The notes below the pieces were generated by a model that saw only the letters and a program-made list of their open reading frames with translations, had not been told where the DNA came from and did no database searches. 64,000 nucleotides of DNA from AP-15 sp963747735 (lineage in GTDB: Bacteria; Pseudomonadota; Alphaproteobacteria; ATCC43930; CGMCC-115725), in assembly GCA_963747735.1 (NCBI GenBank), contig CAVVGE010000004.1, positions 310,001 through 374,000 of the forward strand, written 5' to 3'. Both the position numbers and the translations under genes were made by a program. Each line of letters opens with the position of its first letter. Position 1 is the stretch's first letter. Positions 17,726 to 24,931 of the stretch are shown one piece after another.

Positions 17726-18882
17726 GCCGCAGTGGCGCGATGCAGCCCCTGAGCTATCTCGACTGGAACGCGACCGCGCCGTTGCGGCCCGAGGCGGCGG
17801 CGGCGATGATGGCGGCGCTCGCCGATTGCGGCAACCCGTCCTCGGTCCATCGCTGGGGCCGGGCCGCGCGGCGAAAGGTCGAGGAGGCCCGTGCCGCGGT
17901 AGCCGGGCTGCTCGCCGCGGCACCCGAAGCCGTGGTCTTCACCAGCGGCGGCACCGAGGCAAACCACCTGGCGTTGCTCGGCTGCGGCCGCTTGCGCGTG
18001 CTGGTCTCCGCGGTCGAGCACGATTCGGTGCTGCGTGCCGCCCCCCATGCCGAGCAGATACCGGTGGACGGCGACGGCGTCGTCAGCCTCGATGCGCTCG
18101 ACACGATGCTCGCCGCCGACCCCCGTCCGGCCGTCGTGTCGGTGATGCTCGCCAACAACGAAACCGGAGTGCTGCAGCCGGCTGCGGCGGTCGCGGCGAT
18201 CGCTCATGCCCACGGCGCCCTCTTTCATTGCGACGCGGTGCAGGCGGCCGGCAAGCTCCCGCTCGACATCGCCGCCATCGGCGCCGATCTCGTCAGCCTG
18301 TCGGCGCACAAAATCGGCGGCCCGACCGGGATCGGCGCCTTGGTCGCGACCGCCGCGATCGGTCTGGCGCCGCTGCAGCGCGGCGGCGGGCAGGAGCACG
18401 GGTATCGCGCCGGCACCGAGAACCTCGCCGGGATCGCCGGCTTTGCCGCCGCCGCCGAAATCGCCGCTGCCGAGATCGCCGCCGCCGAGATCGCGGTCTA
18501 CGACCGGGTGCGCCGGTTGCGCGATGCGCTCGAAGCCGCCATCGCCGAAGCGGCACCCGATGCGGTCGTGGTCGGCGCCCGCGCGTTGCGCCTGCCCAAC
18601 ACCGCGGCGATCGCGATGCCCGGCACCCCGGCCGAAACCCAGATCATCGCGCTCGACCTCGACGGCGTCATGGTCAGCGCCGGGGCGGCGTGCTCGTCGG
18701 GCAAGGTCGGCCCGAGCCACGTGCTGGCGGCGATGCGGGCAGCGCCGGAGATCGCTCTTTCGACAATCCGCATCAGCCTCGGCTGGAGTTCGACCGAGGC
18801 CGACATCGAGCATTTTCTCCACGCCTGGACGCGGCTCTACCGGCGTCGCCGCAGGCTTGCCGAGCAAAGGCGCGCCGCGTGA
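17722..18882 (+). CDS. Cysteine desulfurase, NifS/IscS-like (first copy)
   Basis: PLP enzyme that removes sulfur from cysteine as a persulfide. 386 residues from ATG 17722 (ATG 17740, MQPLSYLDWN, is an alternative). Motifs: YLDWNATAPLRPEA, FTSGGTEANHLAL, EHDSVL, LANNETGVLQP, the PLP lysine in SLSAHKIGGPTGIGAL, GGGQEHGYRAGTEN, and the active-site loop GAACSSGKVGPSHVL with catalytic Cys. Three consecutive 15-bp units (18451-18495) encode AAEIA repeats in a helix, a recent-looking in-frame expansion. The gene overlaps iscR by 4 bp and iscS by 4 bp. Its division of labour with the next gene is unknown. Confidence 0.93.
   Translation: MSRSGAMQPLSYLDWNATAPLRPEAAAAMMAALADCGNPSSVHRWGRAARRKVEEARAAVAGLLAAAPEAVVFTSGGTEANHLALLGCGRLRVLVSAVEHDSVLRAAPHAEQIPVDGDGVVSLDALDTMLAADPRPAVVSVMLANNETGVLQPAAAVAAIAHAHGALFHCDAVQAAGKLPLDIAAIGADLVSLSAHKIGGPTGIGALVATAAIGLAPLQRGGGQEHGYRAGTENLAGIAGFAAAAEIAAAEIAAAEIAVYDRVRRLRDALEAAIAEAAPDAVVVGARALRLPNTAAIAMPGTPAETQIIALDLDGVMVSAGAACSSGKVGPSHVLAAMRAAPEIALSTIRISLGWSSTEADIEHFLHAWTRLYRRRRRLAEQRRAA
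18451..18495 (+). repeat. Three tandem 15-bp units inside the desulfurase gene
   Basis: GCCGCCGAAATCGCC, GCTGCCGAGATCGCC and GCCGCCGAGATCGCG lie head to tail and encode AAEIA-AAEIA-AAEIA. Length is a multiple of three, so the frame is kept. Confidence 0.85.
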
Positions 18883-20090
18883 GCGAGACCCCTGCCCGCG
18901 CCGCCGCCAACGCGATGCCGATCTATCTCGACAACCAGTCATCGACCCGCGTCGATCCGCGCGTGCTCGCGGCAATGCTGCCTTATTTCAGCGAAGACTT
19001 CGGCAATCCGCACAGCACCAGCCATGCCTATGGGCGGGTCGCCGCCGCGGCGATCGAGCGGGCGCGCGGCGAGGTGGCCGCGCTGATTGATGCCGATCCG
19101 CGCGAGCTGGTCTTTACCTCCGGCGCCACCGAAGCGAACAATCTGGCGATCAAGGGGCCGGCACGTTTCGCCCGCGCCCACCCGCGAGCCGCGGGCCCGC
19201 GCGATCACATCGTGACCCTGGCGACCGAGCACAAATGCGTGCTCGAAAGCTGTGCGGCGCTCGAACGCGAGGGTTTCGCCGTGACCTATCTCCCGGTCGG
19301 GCCCGATGGCCTCGTCGCGATCGACCGGCTCGCCGCGGCGATCTCCGAGCGCACCTTGCTGGTTTCGGTGATGGCCGCGCACAACGAGATCGGCGTGATC
19401 CAGCCTTTGGCCGAGATCGGCCAATTGTGCCGGGCGAAGGGCGTCCTCTTTCACACCGACGCGGCGCAGGCGGCCGGCAAGATCGTGCTCGACGTCAACG
19501 CGATGCGGATCGACCTGATGTCGATATCCGGCCACAAGCTCTACGGGCCAAAGGGGGTCGGCGCGCTTTATGTGCGGCGGCGGCCGCGCGTCAGGCTCGA
19601 GCCGCTGATCGATGGCGGCGGGCAGGAGCGCGGGCTGCGCTCGGGCACCTTGCCGACCCCGCTTTGCGTCGGGCTCGGCGCCGCCGCGGTGATCGCCGCC
19701 GAGGAGATGGCAAAGGAGGCGCCGCGGTTGCGAGACTTGCGCGACCGGCTGCACCGGGGGCTGGCGCGGCGCGTGCCGGGGCTCCGGCTCAACGGCGACG
19801 CCGAGCGGCGGCTACCGGGCAGCCTCAATCTGGCCTTTCCGGGAATTTCGGCGCCGGCGCTGATCGAGGCTTGCCCGTCGATCGCGATCTCGACCGGCTC
19901 GGCCTGCACCTCGGCCACGGTCGAGCCCTCCTATGTGCTGCGCGCGCTCGGCCTCCCCGATGCGCTCGCCAATGCCGCGATCCGCATCGGCCTCGGCCGG
20001 TTCAACACCGAGGCCGATGTCGATTTTGCCGTCGATGCGCTCGCCGCAGCAGCGGACCGGCTGACGCCGCAGCACATCGCACCTACATAG
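18879..20090 (+). CDS. iscS: Cysteine desulfurase IscS (second copy)
   Basis: Second PLP cysteine desulfurase, 403 residues from GTG 18879 (overlaps the upstream TGA; ATG 18915, MPIYLDNQSSTRVDP, is the conserved start region). Motifs: FTSGATEANNLAIKG, ATEHKCVLESC, MAAHNEIGVIQP, the PLP lysine in SISGHKLYGPKGVGALYV, GGGQERGLRSGTLPTP, and the catalytic-Cys loop STGSACTSATVEPSYVL. This copy carries the closer IscS-type motifs. It would feed IscA, ferredoxin-dependent assembly and MnmA-type tRNA thiolation encoded downstream. Its TAG is followed by iscA after 26 bp. Confidence 0.93.
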   Translation: MSETPARAAANAMPIYLDNQSSTRVDPRVLAAMLPYFSEDFGNPHSTSHAYGRVAAAAIERARGEVAALIDADPRELVFTSGATEANNLAIKGPARFARAHPRAAGPRDHIVTLATEHKCVLESCAALEREGFAVTYLPVGPDGLVAIDRLAAAISERTLLVSVMAAHNEIGVIQPLAEIGQLCRAKGVLFHTDAAQAAGKIVLDVNAMRIDLMSISGHKLYGPKGVGALYVRRRPRVRLEPLIDGGGQERGLRSGTLPTPLCVGLGAAAVIAAEEMAKEAPRLRDLRDRLHRGLARRVPGLRLNGDAERRLPGSLNLAFPGISAPALIEACPSIAISTGSACTSATVEPSYVLRALGLPDALANAAIRIGLGRFNTEADVDFAVDALAAAADRLTPQHIAPT

Positions 20091-20116
20091 AAACAGAATA
20101 ATCGCTGGAGACTGCG

Positions 20117-20458
20117 ATGCGGGCGAGAAAGCAGGCCTTGTCGGTGACCGACGCCGCGGCGGAGCGGATCCGGGCATTGCTCGCCAAACGCGGCAAGCCG
20201 TCGGCCGGGGTGCGCGTCGGCGTCCGCTCGCGCGGCTGCTCGGGGCTCAGCTACACGCTCGAATACGCCGACGAAAAGGGCAAGTTCGACGAGGTCGTCG
20301 AAGACAAGGGTGTGACCGTGCTCGTCGATCCAAAGGCGGTCATGTTCATCCTCGGCACCGAGATGGATTACGTCGAGGAGCAGCTGCAAAGCGGTTTCAC
20401 CTTTCGCAACCCGAACGAAAAGGGCCGCTGCGGCTGCGGCGAGTCGTTCCATGTTTGA
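20117..20458 (+). CDS. iscA: Iron-sulfur carrier IscA/SufA family
   Basis: A-type carrier delivering Fe-S clusters. 113 residues with the three invariant cysteines: one in VRSRGCSGLSY and two in the C-terminal CGCGESFHV. VTDAAAERIRALLAKRG is the normal N-terminal helix. ATG 20117 follows a GGAG at 20107. No IscU scaffold gene is found in this operon. Confidence 0.94.
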   Translation: MRARKQALSVTDAAAERIRALLAKRGKPSAGVRVGVRSRGCSGLSYTLEYADEKGKFDEVVEDKGVTVLVDPKAVMFILGTEMDYVEEQLQSGFTFRNPNEKGRCGCGESFHV

Positions 20459-20488
20459 GCCGGGCCACGTCTGAGCCGGGCCACGTCT
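20457..20488 (+). repeat. Two tandem 16-bp copies after iscA
   Basis: GAGCCGGGCCACGTCT twice, exactly, starting within the iscA stop codon. It fills most of the 44-bp gap before the HscA-like gene. Confidence 0.85.
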
Positions 20489-20502
20489 GAGGCAGGCCGC
20501 GG

Positions 20503-20961
20503 GTGAAGCTGTTCCAAATCGAAGAGCCGGAGGGCGGACCCTCCGACCCCGGCGCGCCGGGTGCCGCGATCGGCATCGATGTGACCGGCAGCACTGCCTC
20601 GGTCGCATTTGCGGTCGGCGGCAACGCCGTCGTGCTCGATGACCGTGCGGGCTTTGAGCTGACATTGGCCGTGCCGAGCACGGTGGCGGGCATCGCGGCG
20701 TGGCGCGAGCTGTTCGAGGGGGCGAGGTTGCGCGCCGAACGGGCATTGGCGCGCCCGGCAACCCATGCGGTCGTGGTGTCGGGTGCTGCACCCGACACCG
20801 ATTTTGCGCGGCGTTTGACCGAGGCCGCCGGGCAGGCGGGGATCGAAATCCTGCGCTTCGCCGGTGTCGCCGATCTGCCGACGGCCAACGAGCCGGTGCT
20901 TGCCGCCGCAATCCTCGCCGAGGAGCTGGCGCCGCGGCCCGAGAGCGCGAGCTTTGCTTGA
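20503..20961 (+). CDS. Miniature HscA/Hsp70-like protein (ATPase-core fragment)
   Basis: 152 residues from GTG 20503. The first part matches the start of HscA: KLFQIEEPEGG..., then AAIGIDVTGSTASVAFAVGG, where HscA has AxGIDLGTTNSLVA. After a shortened linker, ALARPATHAVVVSGAAPD and FARRLTEAAGQAGIEILRF align with the HscA segment that ends in GLxVLRLLNEP. Everything between (subdomain IB), the phosphate-2 loop, subdomain II and the whole substrate-binding domain are absent; HscA is normally about 600 residues. The Asp of the first loop is kept but the GTTN signature is not. It sits exactly where hscA belongs, between iscA and fdx, and its TGA overlaps the fdx ATG. The frame is clean, so it looks maintained rather than dead. 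The homology is my reading by eye and the function is unknown. Confidence 0.6.
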   Translation: MKLFQIEEPEGGPSDPGAPGAAIGIDVTGSTASVAFAVGGNAVVLDDRAGFELTLAVPSTVAGIAAWRELFEGARLRAERALARPATHAVVVSGAAPDTDFARRLTEAAGQAGIEILRFAGVADLPTANEPVLAAAILAEELAPRPESASFA

Positions 20962-21293
20962 TGCCAAAGATGGTGTTTATCGAGCGCGACGGCACCAGGC
21001 GCGAGGTCGACGCGCCGCTCGGCCGCTCGGTGCTCGAAATCGCCCACCGCCACAAGATCGACATCGAAGGGGCGTGCGAGGGCTCGCTCGCCTGCTCGAC
21101 CTGTCATGTGATCGTCGATCCCGATTGGTACGATTTGCTGCCGCGAGCGAGCGAGGACGAAGAGGACATGCTCGACCTCGCCTTCAACCTGACCGGGACC
21201 TCTCGCCTCGGCTGCCAGATCGTCATCAGCGAAGAGCTCGACGGGCTCGTCGTGCAGCTCCCCGCCGCGACCCGCAACCTGCTGTTCGGCTGA
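20961..21293 (+). CDS. fdx: ISC-type 2Fe-2S ferredoxin
   Basis: 110-residue adrenodoxin-type ferredoxin serving as electron donor in Fe-S assembly. The cluster ligands are visible as C-x5-C-x2-C in GACEGSLACSTCHVI and the distant Cys in SRLGCQIVI. Acidic stretch EDEEDMLDLAFNLT is the IscS-interaction region in the family. The ATG shares its A with the TGA of the preceding HscA-like gene, so the two are translationally coupled. Confidence 0.96.
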   Translation: MPKMVFIERDGTRREVDAPLGRSVLEIAHRHKIDIEGACEGSLACSTCHVIVDPDWYDLLPRASEDEEDMLDLAFNLTGTSRLGCQIVISEELDGLVVQLPAATRNLLFG

Positions 21294-21303
21294 GGGAGTG
21301 ACG

Positions 21304-21981
21304 ATGTCGGGCGAAGCCGGGCTGTTTTCGCGCCTGGTGGCACATTCCGGCGAAGCGTGGCGGGCCTATACGCGCCACCAATTTGTGCTGCGCTTGGCGG
21401 CGGGCGATTTGCCCGAAGCGTGCTTTCGCCGCTACCTCGTTCAGGACTATTTGTTTCTGATCCATTTCGCCCGCGCCTGGGGCCTCGCGATCCACAAATC
21501 CGAGACGCTCGCCGAGATGCGGCGAGCGCAGCGTCTGGTCGCCGCGACCCTCGATGTCGAGATCGGGCTGCATATCGACTATTGCCGCGGCTGGGGCTTG
21601 TCGGAGACCGCCTTGGCGACGGCGCCCGAAGCGCTCGCCACAATCGCCTATACCCGTTTTGTGCTCGACCGCGGAGCGGCCGGCGACCGGCTCGACCTCG
21701 AAACGGCGCTCGCCCCGTGCATTGCCGGCTATGCGGCGATCGCGGCCGAGCGCATGGCCGATCCCGCGACAAAGCTCGCCGGCAACCCCTATCGCGACTG
21801 GCTCGACATGTATGCCGGCGCTGAATACCGGGGCCTCGCATGCGAGACCGAAGCCGCGCTCGACGAAGCGTTTGCCGGCCGCGGTGGCGAAGGCCGCTTT
21901 GCGTCCCTCGCCCGGACATTCGCGACCGCGACGCGGCTCGAAGCGGATTTCTGGCAAACGGGGCTCGACGCCGAGCGATGA
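21304..21981 (+). CDS. tenA: TenA-family thiaminase II / aminopyrimidine aminohydrolase
   Basis: Salvages thiamin pyrimidine by hydrolysis. 225 residues from ATG 21304 (GTG 21298 also open; the GGGAG at 21294-21298 fits the ATG better). The family pattern is clear: FVLRLAAGDLPEACFRRYLVQDYLFLIHFARA, then YTRFVLDRG and the cysteine-bearing ALAPCIAGYAAIA, which corresponds to the active-site Cys of TenA. WLDMYAGAEY completes the fold. It follows fdx by 10 bp and overlaps mnmA by 4 bp, placing thiamin salvage in a sulfur-transfer operon. Confidence 0.9.
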   Translation: MSGEAGLFSRLVAHSGEAWRAYTRHQFVLRLAAGDLPEACFRRYLVQDYLFLIHFARAWGLAIHKSETLAEMRRAQRLVAATLDVEIGLHIDYCRGWGLSETALATAPEALATIAYTRFVLDRGAAGDRLDLETALAPCIAGYAAIAAERMADPATKLAGNPYRDWLDMYAGAEYRGLACETEAALDEAFAGRGGEGRFASLARTFATATRLEADFWQTGLDAER

Positions 21982-23168
21982 CCGACGTTGATCTGCCGGG
22001 CAACCCGGCCGCGCACCGGGTCGTCGTCGCCATGTCGGGCGGGGTCGATTCCTCGGTAACCGCGGCCCTCTTGGCCGAGGCCGGCTACGACACCATCGGC
22101 ATCACCTTGCAGCTCTACGACCACGGGGCCGCGGTCGGGCGCAAGGGCGCCTGCTGCGCCGGACGGGACATCGACGATGCGGCGCGCGTCGCCGACCGCC
22201 TCGGCATCGCCCATTATGTGCTCGACTACGAGGCCCGGTTCCGCGCCGAGGTGATCGAGGATTTCGCCGATTCCTACCGTCGCGGCGAGACGCCGGTGCC
22301 GTGCATCCGCTGCAACCAGCGGATCAAGTTTCGCGACCTCTTGGCGACCGCGCGGGACCTCGGCGCCTCGGCCTTGGCGACCGGCCATTATGTCCGCCGC
22401 GTCCCGGGCCCGGACGGACCTGAGCTGCACCGTGCGCGCGAGGCGGGCCGCGACCAGAGCTATTTCCTGTTTGCGACGACCCGCGCCGAGCTCGAATTTC
22501 TGCGCTTCCCGCTGGGCGGGCTCGCCAAAGACGAAACCCGCGCGCTGGCCCGCCGTTTCGGCCTTCGGGTCGCGGACAAGCCGGACAGCCAGGACATCTG
22601 CTTTGTGCCGCAGGGCTCCTATGCGCGGCTCGTCGAGCGGCTGCGGCCCGAGGCGGGCGAGCCCGGCGACATCGTCGATGCGGCCGGCCATGTCCTCGGC
22701 CGCCACCGCGGCATCGCCAATTTCACCGTCGGCCAGCGCAAGGGCCTCGGCATCGCCGCCGCCGAGCCCTTTTATGTGCTGCGGCTCGAACCCGAGGAGC
22801 GCCGCGTCGTCGTCGGCCCGCGGGCTGCTCTCGCCCAGGCGCGGCTCGGGCTCGCCGAGCTGAATTGGCTGCCCGCAGCTGCCCCGCCGCCCGCAGGCAT
22901 CGCGGTGACGGCCAAGCTGCGCTCGACCCAGCCGCCGATCCCGGCCACGCTCTATCCCGGCGCCGCCGCCGGCGAGGCCGAGCTCGTTCTTGCCGAGCCC
23001 GCTGGCGCCGTGGCGCCGGGTCAGGCCGCGGTGCTCTATGACGGCGAACGGGTGCTCGGCGGCGGCTGGATCCGGCGTCCGGCCGCTGCCCGCCCGACCC
23101 CTGGCTTGACCGCTATCGGCCCATCTCCTATATGCGGGGCCGCGCGGCGGGGTAGCTCAGCTGGTTAG
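21978..23168 (+). CDS. mnmA: tRNA-specific 2-thiouridylase MnmA
   Basis: Adds sulfur to U34 of Lys, Glu and Gln tRNAs using persulfide from IscS. 396 residues from ATG 21978 (overlapping tenA). Motifs: PP-loop VVVAMSGGVDSSVTAALL, the first catalytic Cys in PVPCIRCNQRIKF, and the second Cys in PDSQDICFVPQG, followed by GIANFTVGQRKGLGI. The conserved protein ends at about VLGGGWIRRP; the last 26 or so codons are a non-conserved tail that runs into the downstream tRNA and stops at a TAG within it (23166-23168). Context with two desulfurases fits its sulfur need. Confidence 0.94.
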   Translation: MTDVDLPGNPAAHRVVVAMSGGVDSSVTAALLAEAGYDTIGITLQLYDHGAAVGRKGACCAGRDIDDAARVADRLGIAHYVLDYEARFRAEVIEDFADSYRRGETPVPCIRCNQRIKFRDLLATARDLGASALATGHYVRRVPGPDGPELHRAREAGRDQSYFLFATTRAELEFLRFPLGGLAKDETRALARRFGLRVADKPDSQDICFVPQGSYARLVERLRPEAGEPGDIVDAAGHVLGRHRGIANFTVGQRKGLGIAAAEPFYVLRLEPEERRVVVGPRAALAQARLGLAELNWLPAAAPPPAGIAVTAKLRSTQPPIPATLYPGAAAGEAELVLAEPAGAVAPGQAAVLYDGERVLGGGWIRRPAAARPTPGLTAIGPSPICGAARRGSSAG

Positions 23169-23222
23169 AGCAGGGGAATCATAATCCCAAGGTCGGGGGT
23201 TCAAATCCCTCTCCCGCTACCA
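23146..23222 (+). tRNA. tRNA-Met (anticodon CAT), probably the elongator
   Basis: 77-nt cloverleaf with CCA encoded. Acceptor strands GGCGGGG and TCCCGCT pair with G-U ends, D-arm TAGCTCAGCTGGTTAGAGC, anticodon loop ATCATAA, T-arm GGGGGTTCAAATCCCTC. Base 27-43 of the anticodon stem is a G-A mismatch. The sequence resembles elongator Met tRNAs of alphaproteobacteria; an Ile tRNA with modified CAT cannot be excluded. The mnmA gene overlaps its first 23 bases, and its 3' end is repeated at 24607-24617. Confidence 0.93.
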
Positions 23223-23332
23223 AATCTTTCAATAGCTTATGAACAAAACATCAAATAGTTTCCGGCTCCTTTGTCGGCTCGGGGTAACGCTGGGGTAACA
23301 GACGCGAGCTCGCTTGCGGCGGAGGGTGCTTG

Positions 23333-23936
23333 ATGGCGAGGCGGGGCAGGCGGCGAAAAGTCGGGAACCGGGCCGCGAGCAGGCGGCTGGTGGAGCGACG
23401 AGCCGCCAGCGGGCCGAGCTATCCGGGGGAGCGGGAACAGCATGGCGTCGTCATGCGCGAGGCGGTCGAGCGGTAGCGCCGGACCGGCCAAGTGTCTCAG
23501 ATCCTCGATTCGCGGGGCGTGATTTCCAGCCCCTACATCGCCGTCGATGAAGTCCGGCAGCGCGTGGCCGGATCACGCCCGAGGGATTGGCGGCGGCCGA
23601 CGGGTTCCGCCGCGACTTTCGCGCCGCCTATGGGAACCGCATCGCGGCGTCAGACCCGGACCGGCCCTTCGTATCGGGCAAGCGGCCGGTCTAGCTGCCA
23701 GACGGCGCATTGCCGGCCCGACGCTGGGTCAAGCGAAAGATCGTGCAGCTCGGGGAGCCGACAGCTCGCACGGGTCGTGCTGCTGGCACGTCATCGGGGC
23801 GGAAATGCCCCTGGTCGATTGGGCGCGCCGGCGACGCTGGAATGCGAGCCCATCGCTATCACTCGCCGACGCGGAGGAGGTGTTGGTCGAGACGGTCGAG
23901 CGGCTGGCCGAGGTCGAAAGACCGGAACCCCGCTAG
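23333..23936 (+). pseudogene. Decayed phage-like gene in several frames
   Basis: From ATG 23333 one frame reads MARRGRRRKVGNRAASRRLVE... to an in-frame TAG at 23474, then continues with SQILDSRGVISSPYIAVDEV. A second frame from 23572 reads ITPEGLAAADGFRRDFRAAYG to a TAG at 23692. A third, to 23936, reads MPLVDWARRRRWNASPSLS and LVETVERLAEV. The Arg/Lys-rich start and the order of these pieces recall a phage-related gene common in Rhizobiales prophages, now broken by one stop and at least two frameshifts. I cannot name the product. Confidence 0.35.
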
Positions 23937-24055
23937 CGCCTAGTGGTAACAGGGCGGCGCAGTGGCAAATGGCTACAAACGGCTCGCAAAGCGTTAGCGC
24001 TCGTGATTATCATGCTCCCATGAGAGGGTCACACGAGGGAGAGGAGAGAGGCTCA

Positions 24056-24232
24056 ATGGACGAAAAATTGTCAACGCTGATCGAGAAGGCGCGGAATGTA
24101 AGGATGTCGCCGCAGGACTGGGAAGAGCAGCGGCGCAGTTTCGCCTACGGCAATACCAAGATCGAGAACGATCGCATCACGCGACAGATGATTGATCAGG
24201 AAGCTGAGGCGTTGAAGCGCACGAAGCCGTGA
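24056..24232 (+). CDS. Small Fic-associated protein, candidate antitoxin
   Basis: 58-residue, highly charged helical protein (MDEKLSTLIEKARNVRMSP..., RRSFAYGNTKIENDRIT). A strong ribosome binding site (GAGGAGAGAGG) precedes ATG 24056. Its TGA overlaps the GTG of the following Fic-like frame, the tight coupling usual for toxin-antitoxin pairs. Fic antitoxins inhibit through an (S/T)xxxE(G/N) helix; here NTKIEN has the Glu-Asn end but Asn in place of Ser/Thr, so the match is partial. Intact, unlike its partner. Confidence 0.55.
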   Translation: MDEKLSTLIEKARNVRMSPQDWEEQRRSFAYGNTKIENDRITRQMIDQEAEALKRTKP

Positions 24233-24659
24233 GCGAAGCGGAGGGGGTGACCGCAAAAGCGTTGCGGCGCCCCCAGAGACAGAAACAGATCCCGACGCTA
24301 TCGCGAGAAGGGAGAGTTCTAACGGTCTTCGTCAGGCTGATGCCGTTATTGAATATATCGACGCTGCAGTAGCTAAAAATTCCGAGTTCAAATTACGCCC
24401 GTCCATACTTCTCCATTTAAATGGGTGCGCCCTCGAAGGGGTTAGCAGGTATGCAGGAGATTACAGCCCTGCCGATATTTATATTACGGGTAGTGACCAC
24501 ACACCACCTCCGCGGACCGAGGTTCCTGCGCGCGTCGAGGAGCTTTGTGAATACGTAAACCACAATTTTGCCAGCAAAACAGCGATCCATTTGGGCAAAT
24601 TCTTTCCCCGCTACCAAGTTCGAGCGGCGACCTGCCGACGCTCTCCGGTCTATGGGTGA
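24229..24659 (+). pseudogene. Fic-family protein, frameshifted and truncated
   Basis: Starts at GTG 24229 overlapping the small protein's stop (VSEAEGVTAKALRR), then needs one extra base in the C5 run near 24281 to continue as PPETETDPDAIARRE, NGLRQADAVIEYIDAAV, LRPSILLHLNGCALEGVSRYAG and VEELCEYVNHNF, the N-terminal half of a Fic domain protein. The match stops after KTAIHL, and the HPFxxGNGR catalytic motif that should follow is absent; a TGA occurs at 24657. The break coincides with the attR-like repeat at 24597-24617. The DNA here is A+T-rich for this genome. No active AMP-transferase can be made from this copy. Confidence 0.7.
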
Positions 24660-24730
24660 GCAAGCCCGGTCGGCGCCAAGGACATCGAGTCCGGACGCGT
24701 CACGCGGCGAGCGTCCCAAACCTGCGCACG

Positions 24731-24931
24731 ATGTCCCAAGATTGCAGGGGCGCGGTTGACGAGAACCGGGGAAAGGCTGACCTTGCGGATATCGTCGGCC
24801 TCGTCCTGCGCACCGACCGGCCGTTGATGGCGTTGAAGCTCGCCGCGGTCTGGCTCCTCACCCTGTTCGCCAGCGCCATGGTCAGCCAGCTGATCGCGCG
24901 CGCCATGCGCCGCGCCGGGCCGCCCCTGTGA
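24731..24931 (+). pseudogene. mnhG: Cation/proton antiporter subunit G, C-terminal fragment
   Basis: The frame ends with KADLADIVGLVLRTDRPLMALKLAAV... and an alanine-rich membrane helix, matching the second half of MnhG/PhaG (the conserved KAD followed by two membrane segments). The first half, and the E and F subunits expected before it, are missing. An ATG at 24731 is open but the codons before KAD have no resemblance to the family. Its TGA overlaps the next start (GTGACG). The truncation lies about 150 bp from the end of the tRNA-linked element remnant. Confidence 0.65.

Larger units (their letters stand above)
23213..24617 (+). mobile_element. Remnant of a small element integrated at the tRNA-Met 3' end
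   Basis: CCCGCTACCAA closes the tRNA (23213-23223) and recurs exactly at 24607-24617; with flanking bases 17 of 21 positions agree (23203-23223 against 24597-24617). Such tRNA-end direct repeats mark attL and attR of tyrosine-integrase elements. Between them lie a decayed phage-like frame, a small protein, and a Fic gene whose family resemblance breaks off at the second repeat. The interior, especially 24330-24600, is visibly richer in A+T than the rest of the window. No integrase gene remains. What is seen is the repeat and the debris; the integration history is inference. Confidence 0.6.

Noticed and set aside
17619..20090. An 823-codon frame as one protein
   Set aside because: Its first half is the shadow of iscR and the first desulfurase; only the part from 18879 is IscS.
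24228..24370. Independent short protein in the frame starting GTG 24229 and ending at TAG near 24371
   Set aside because: Its first 14 codons are better read as the start of the frameshifted Fic gene; the remainder shows no resemblance to any protein.
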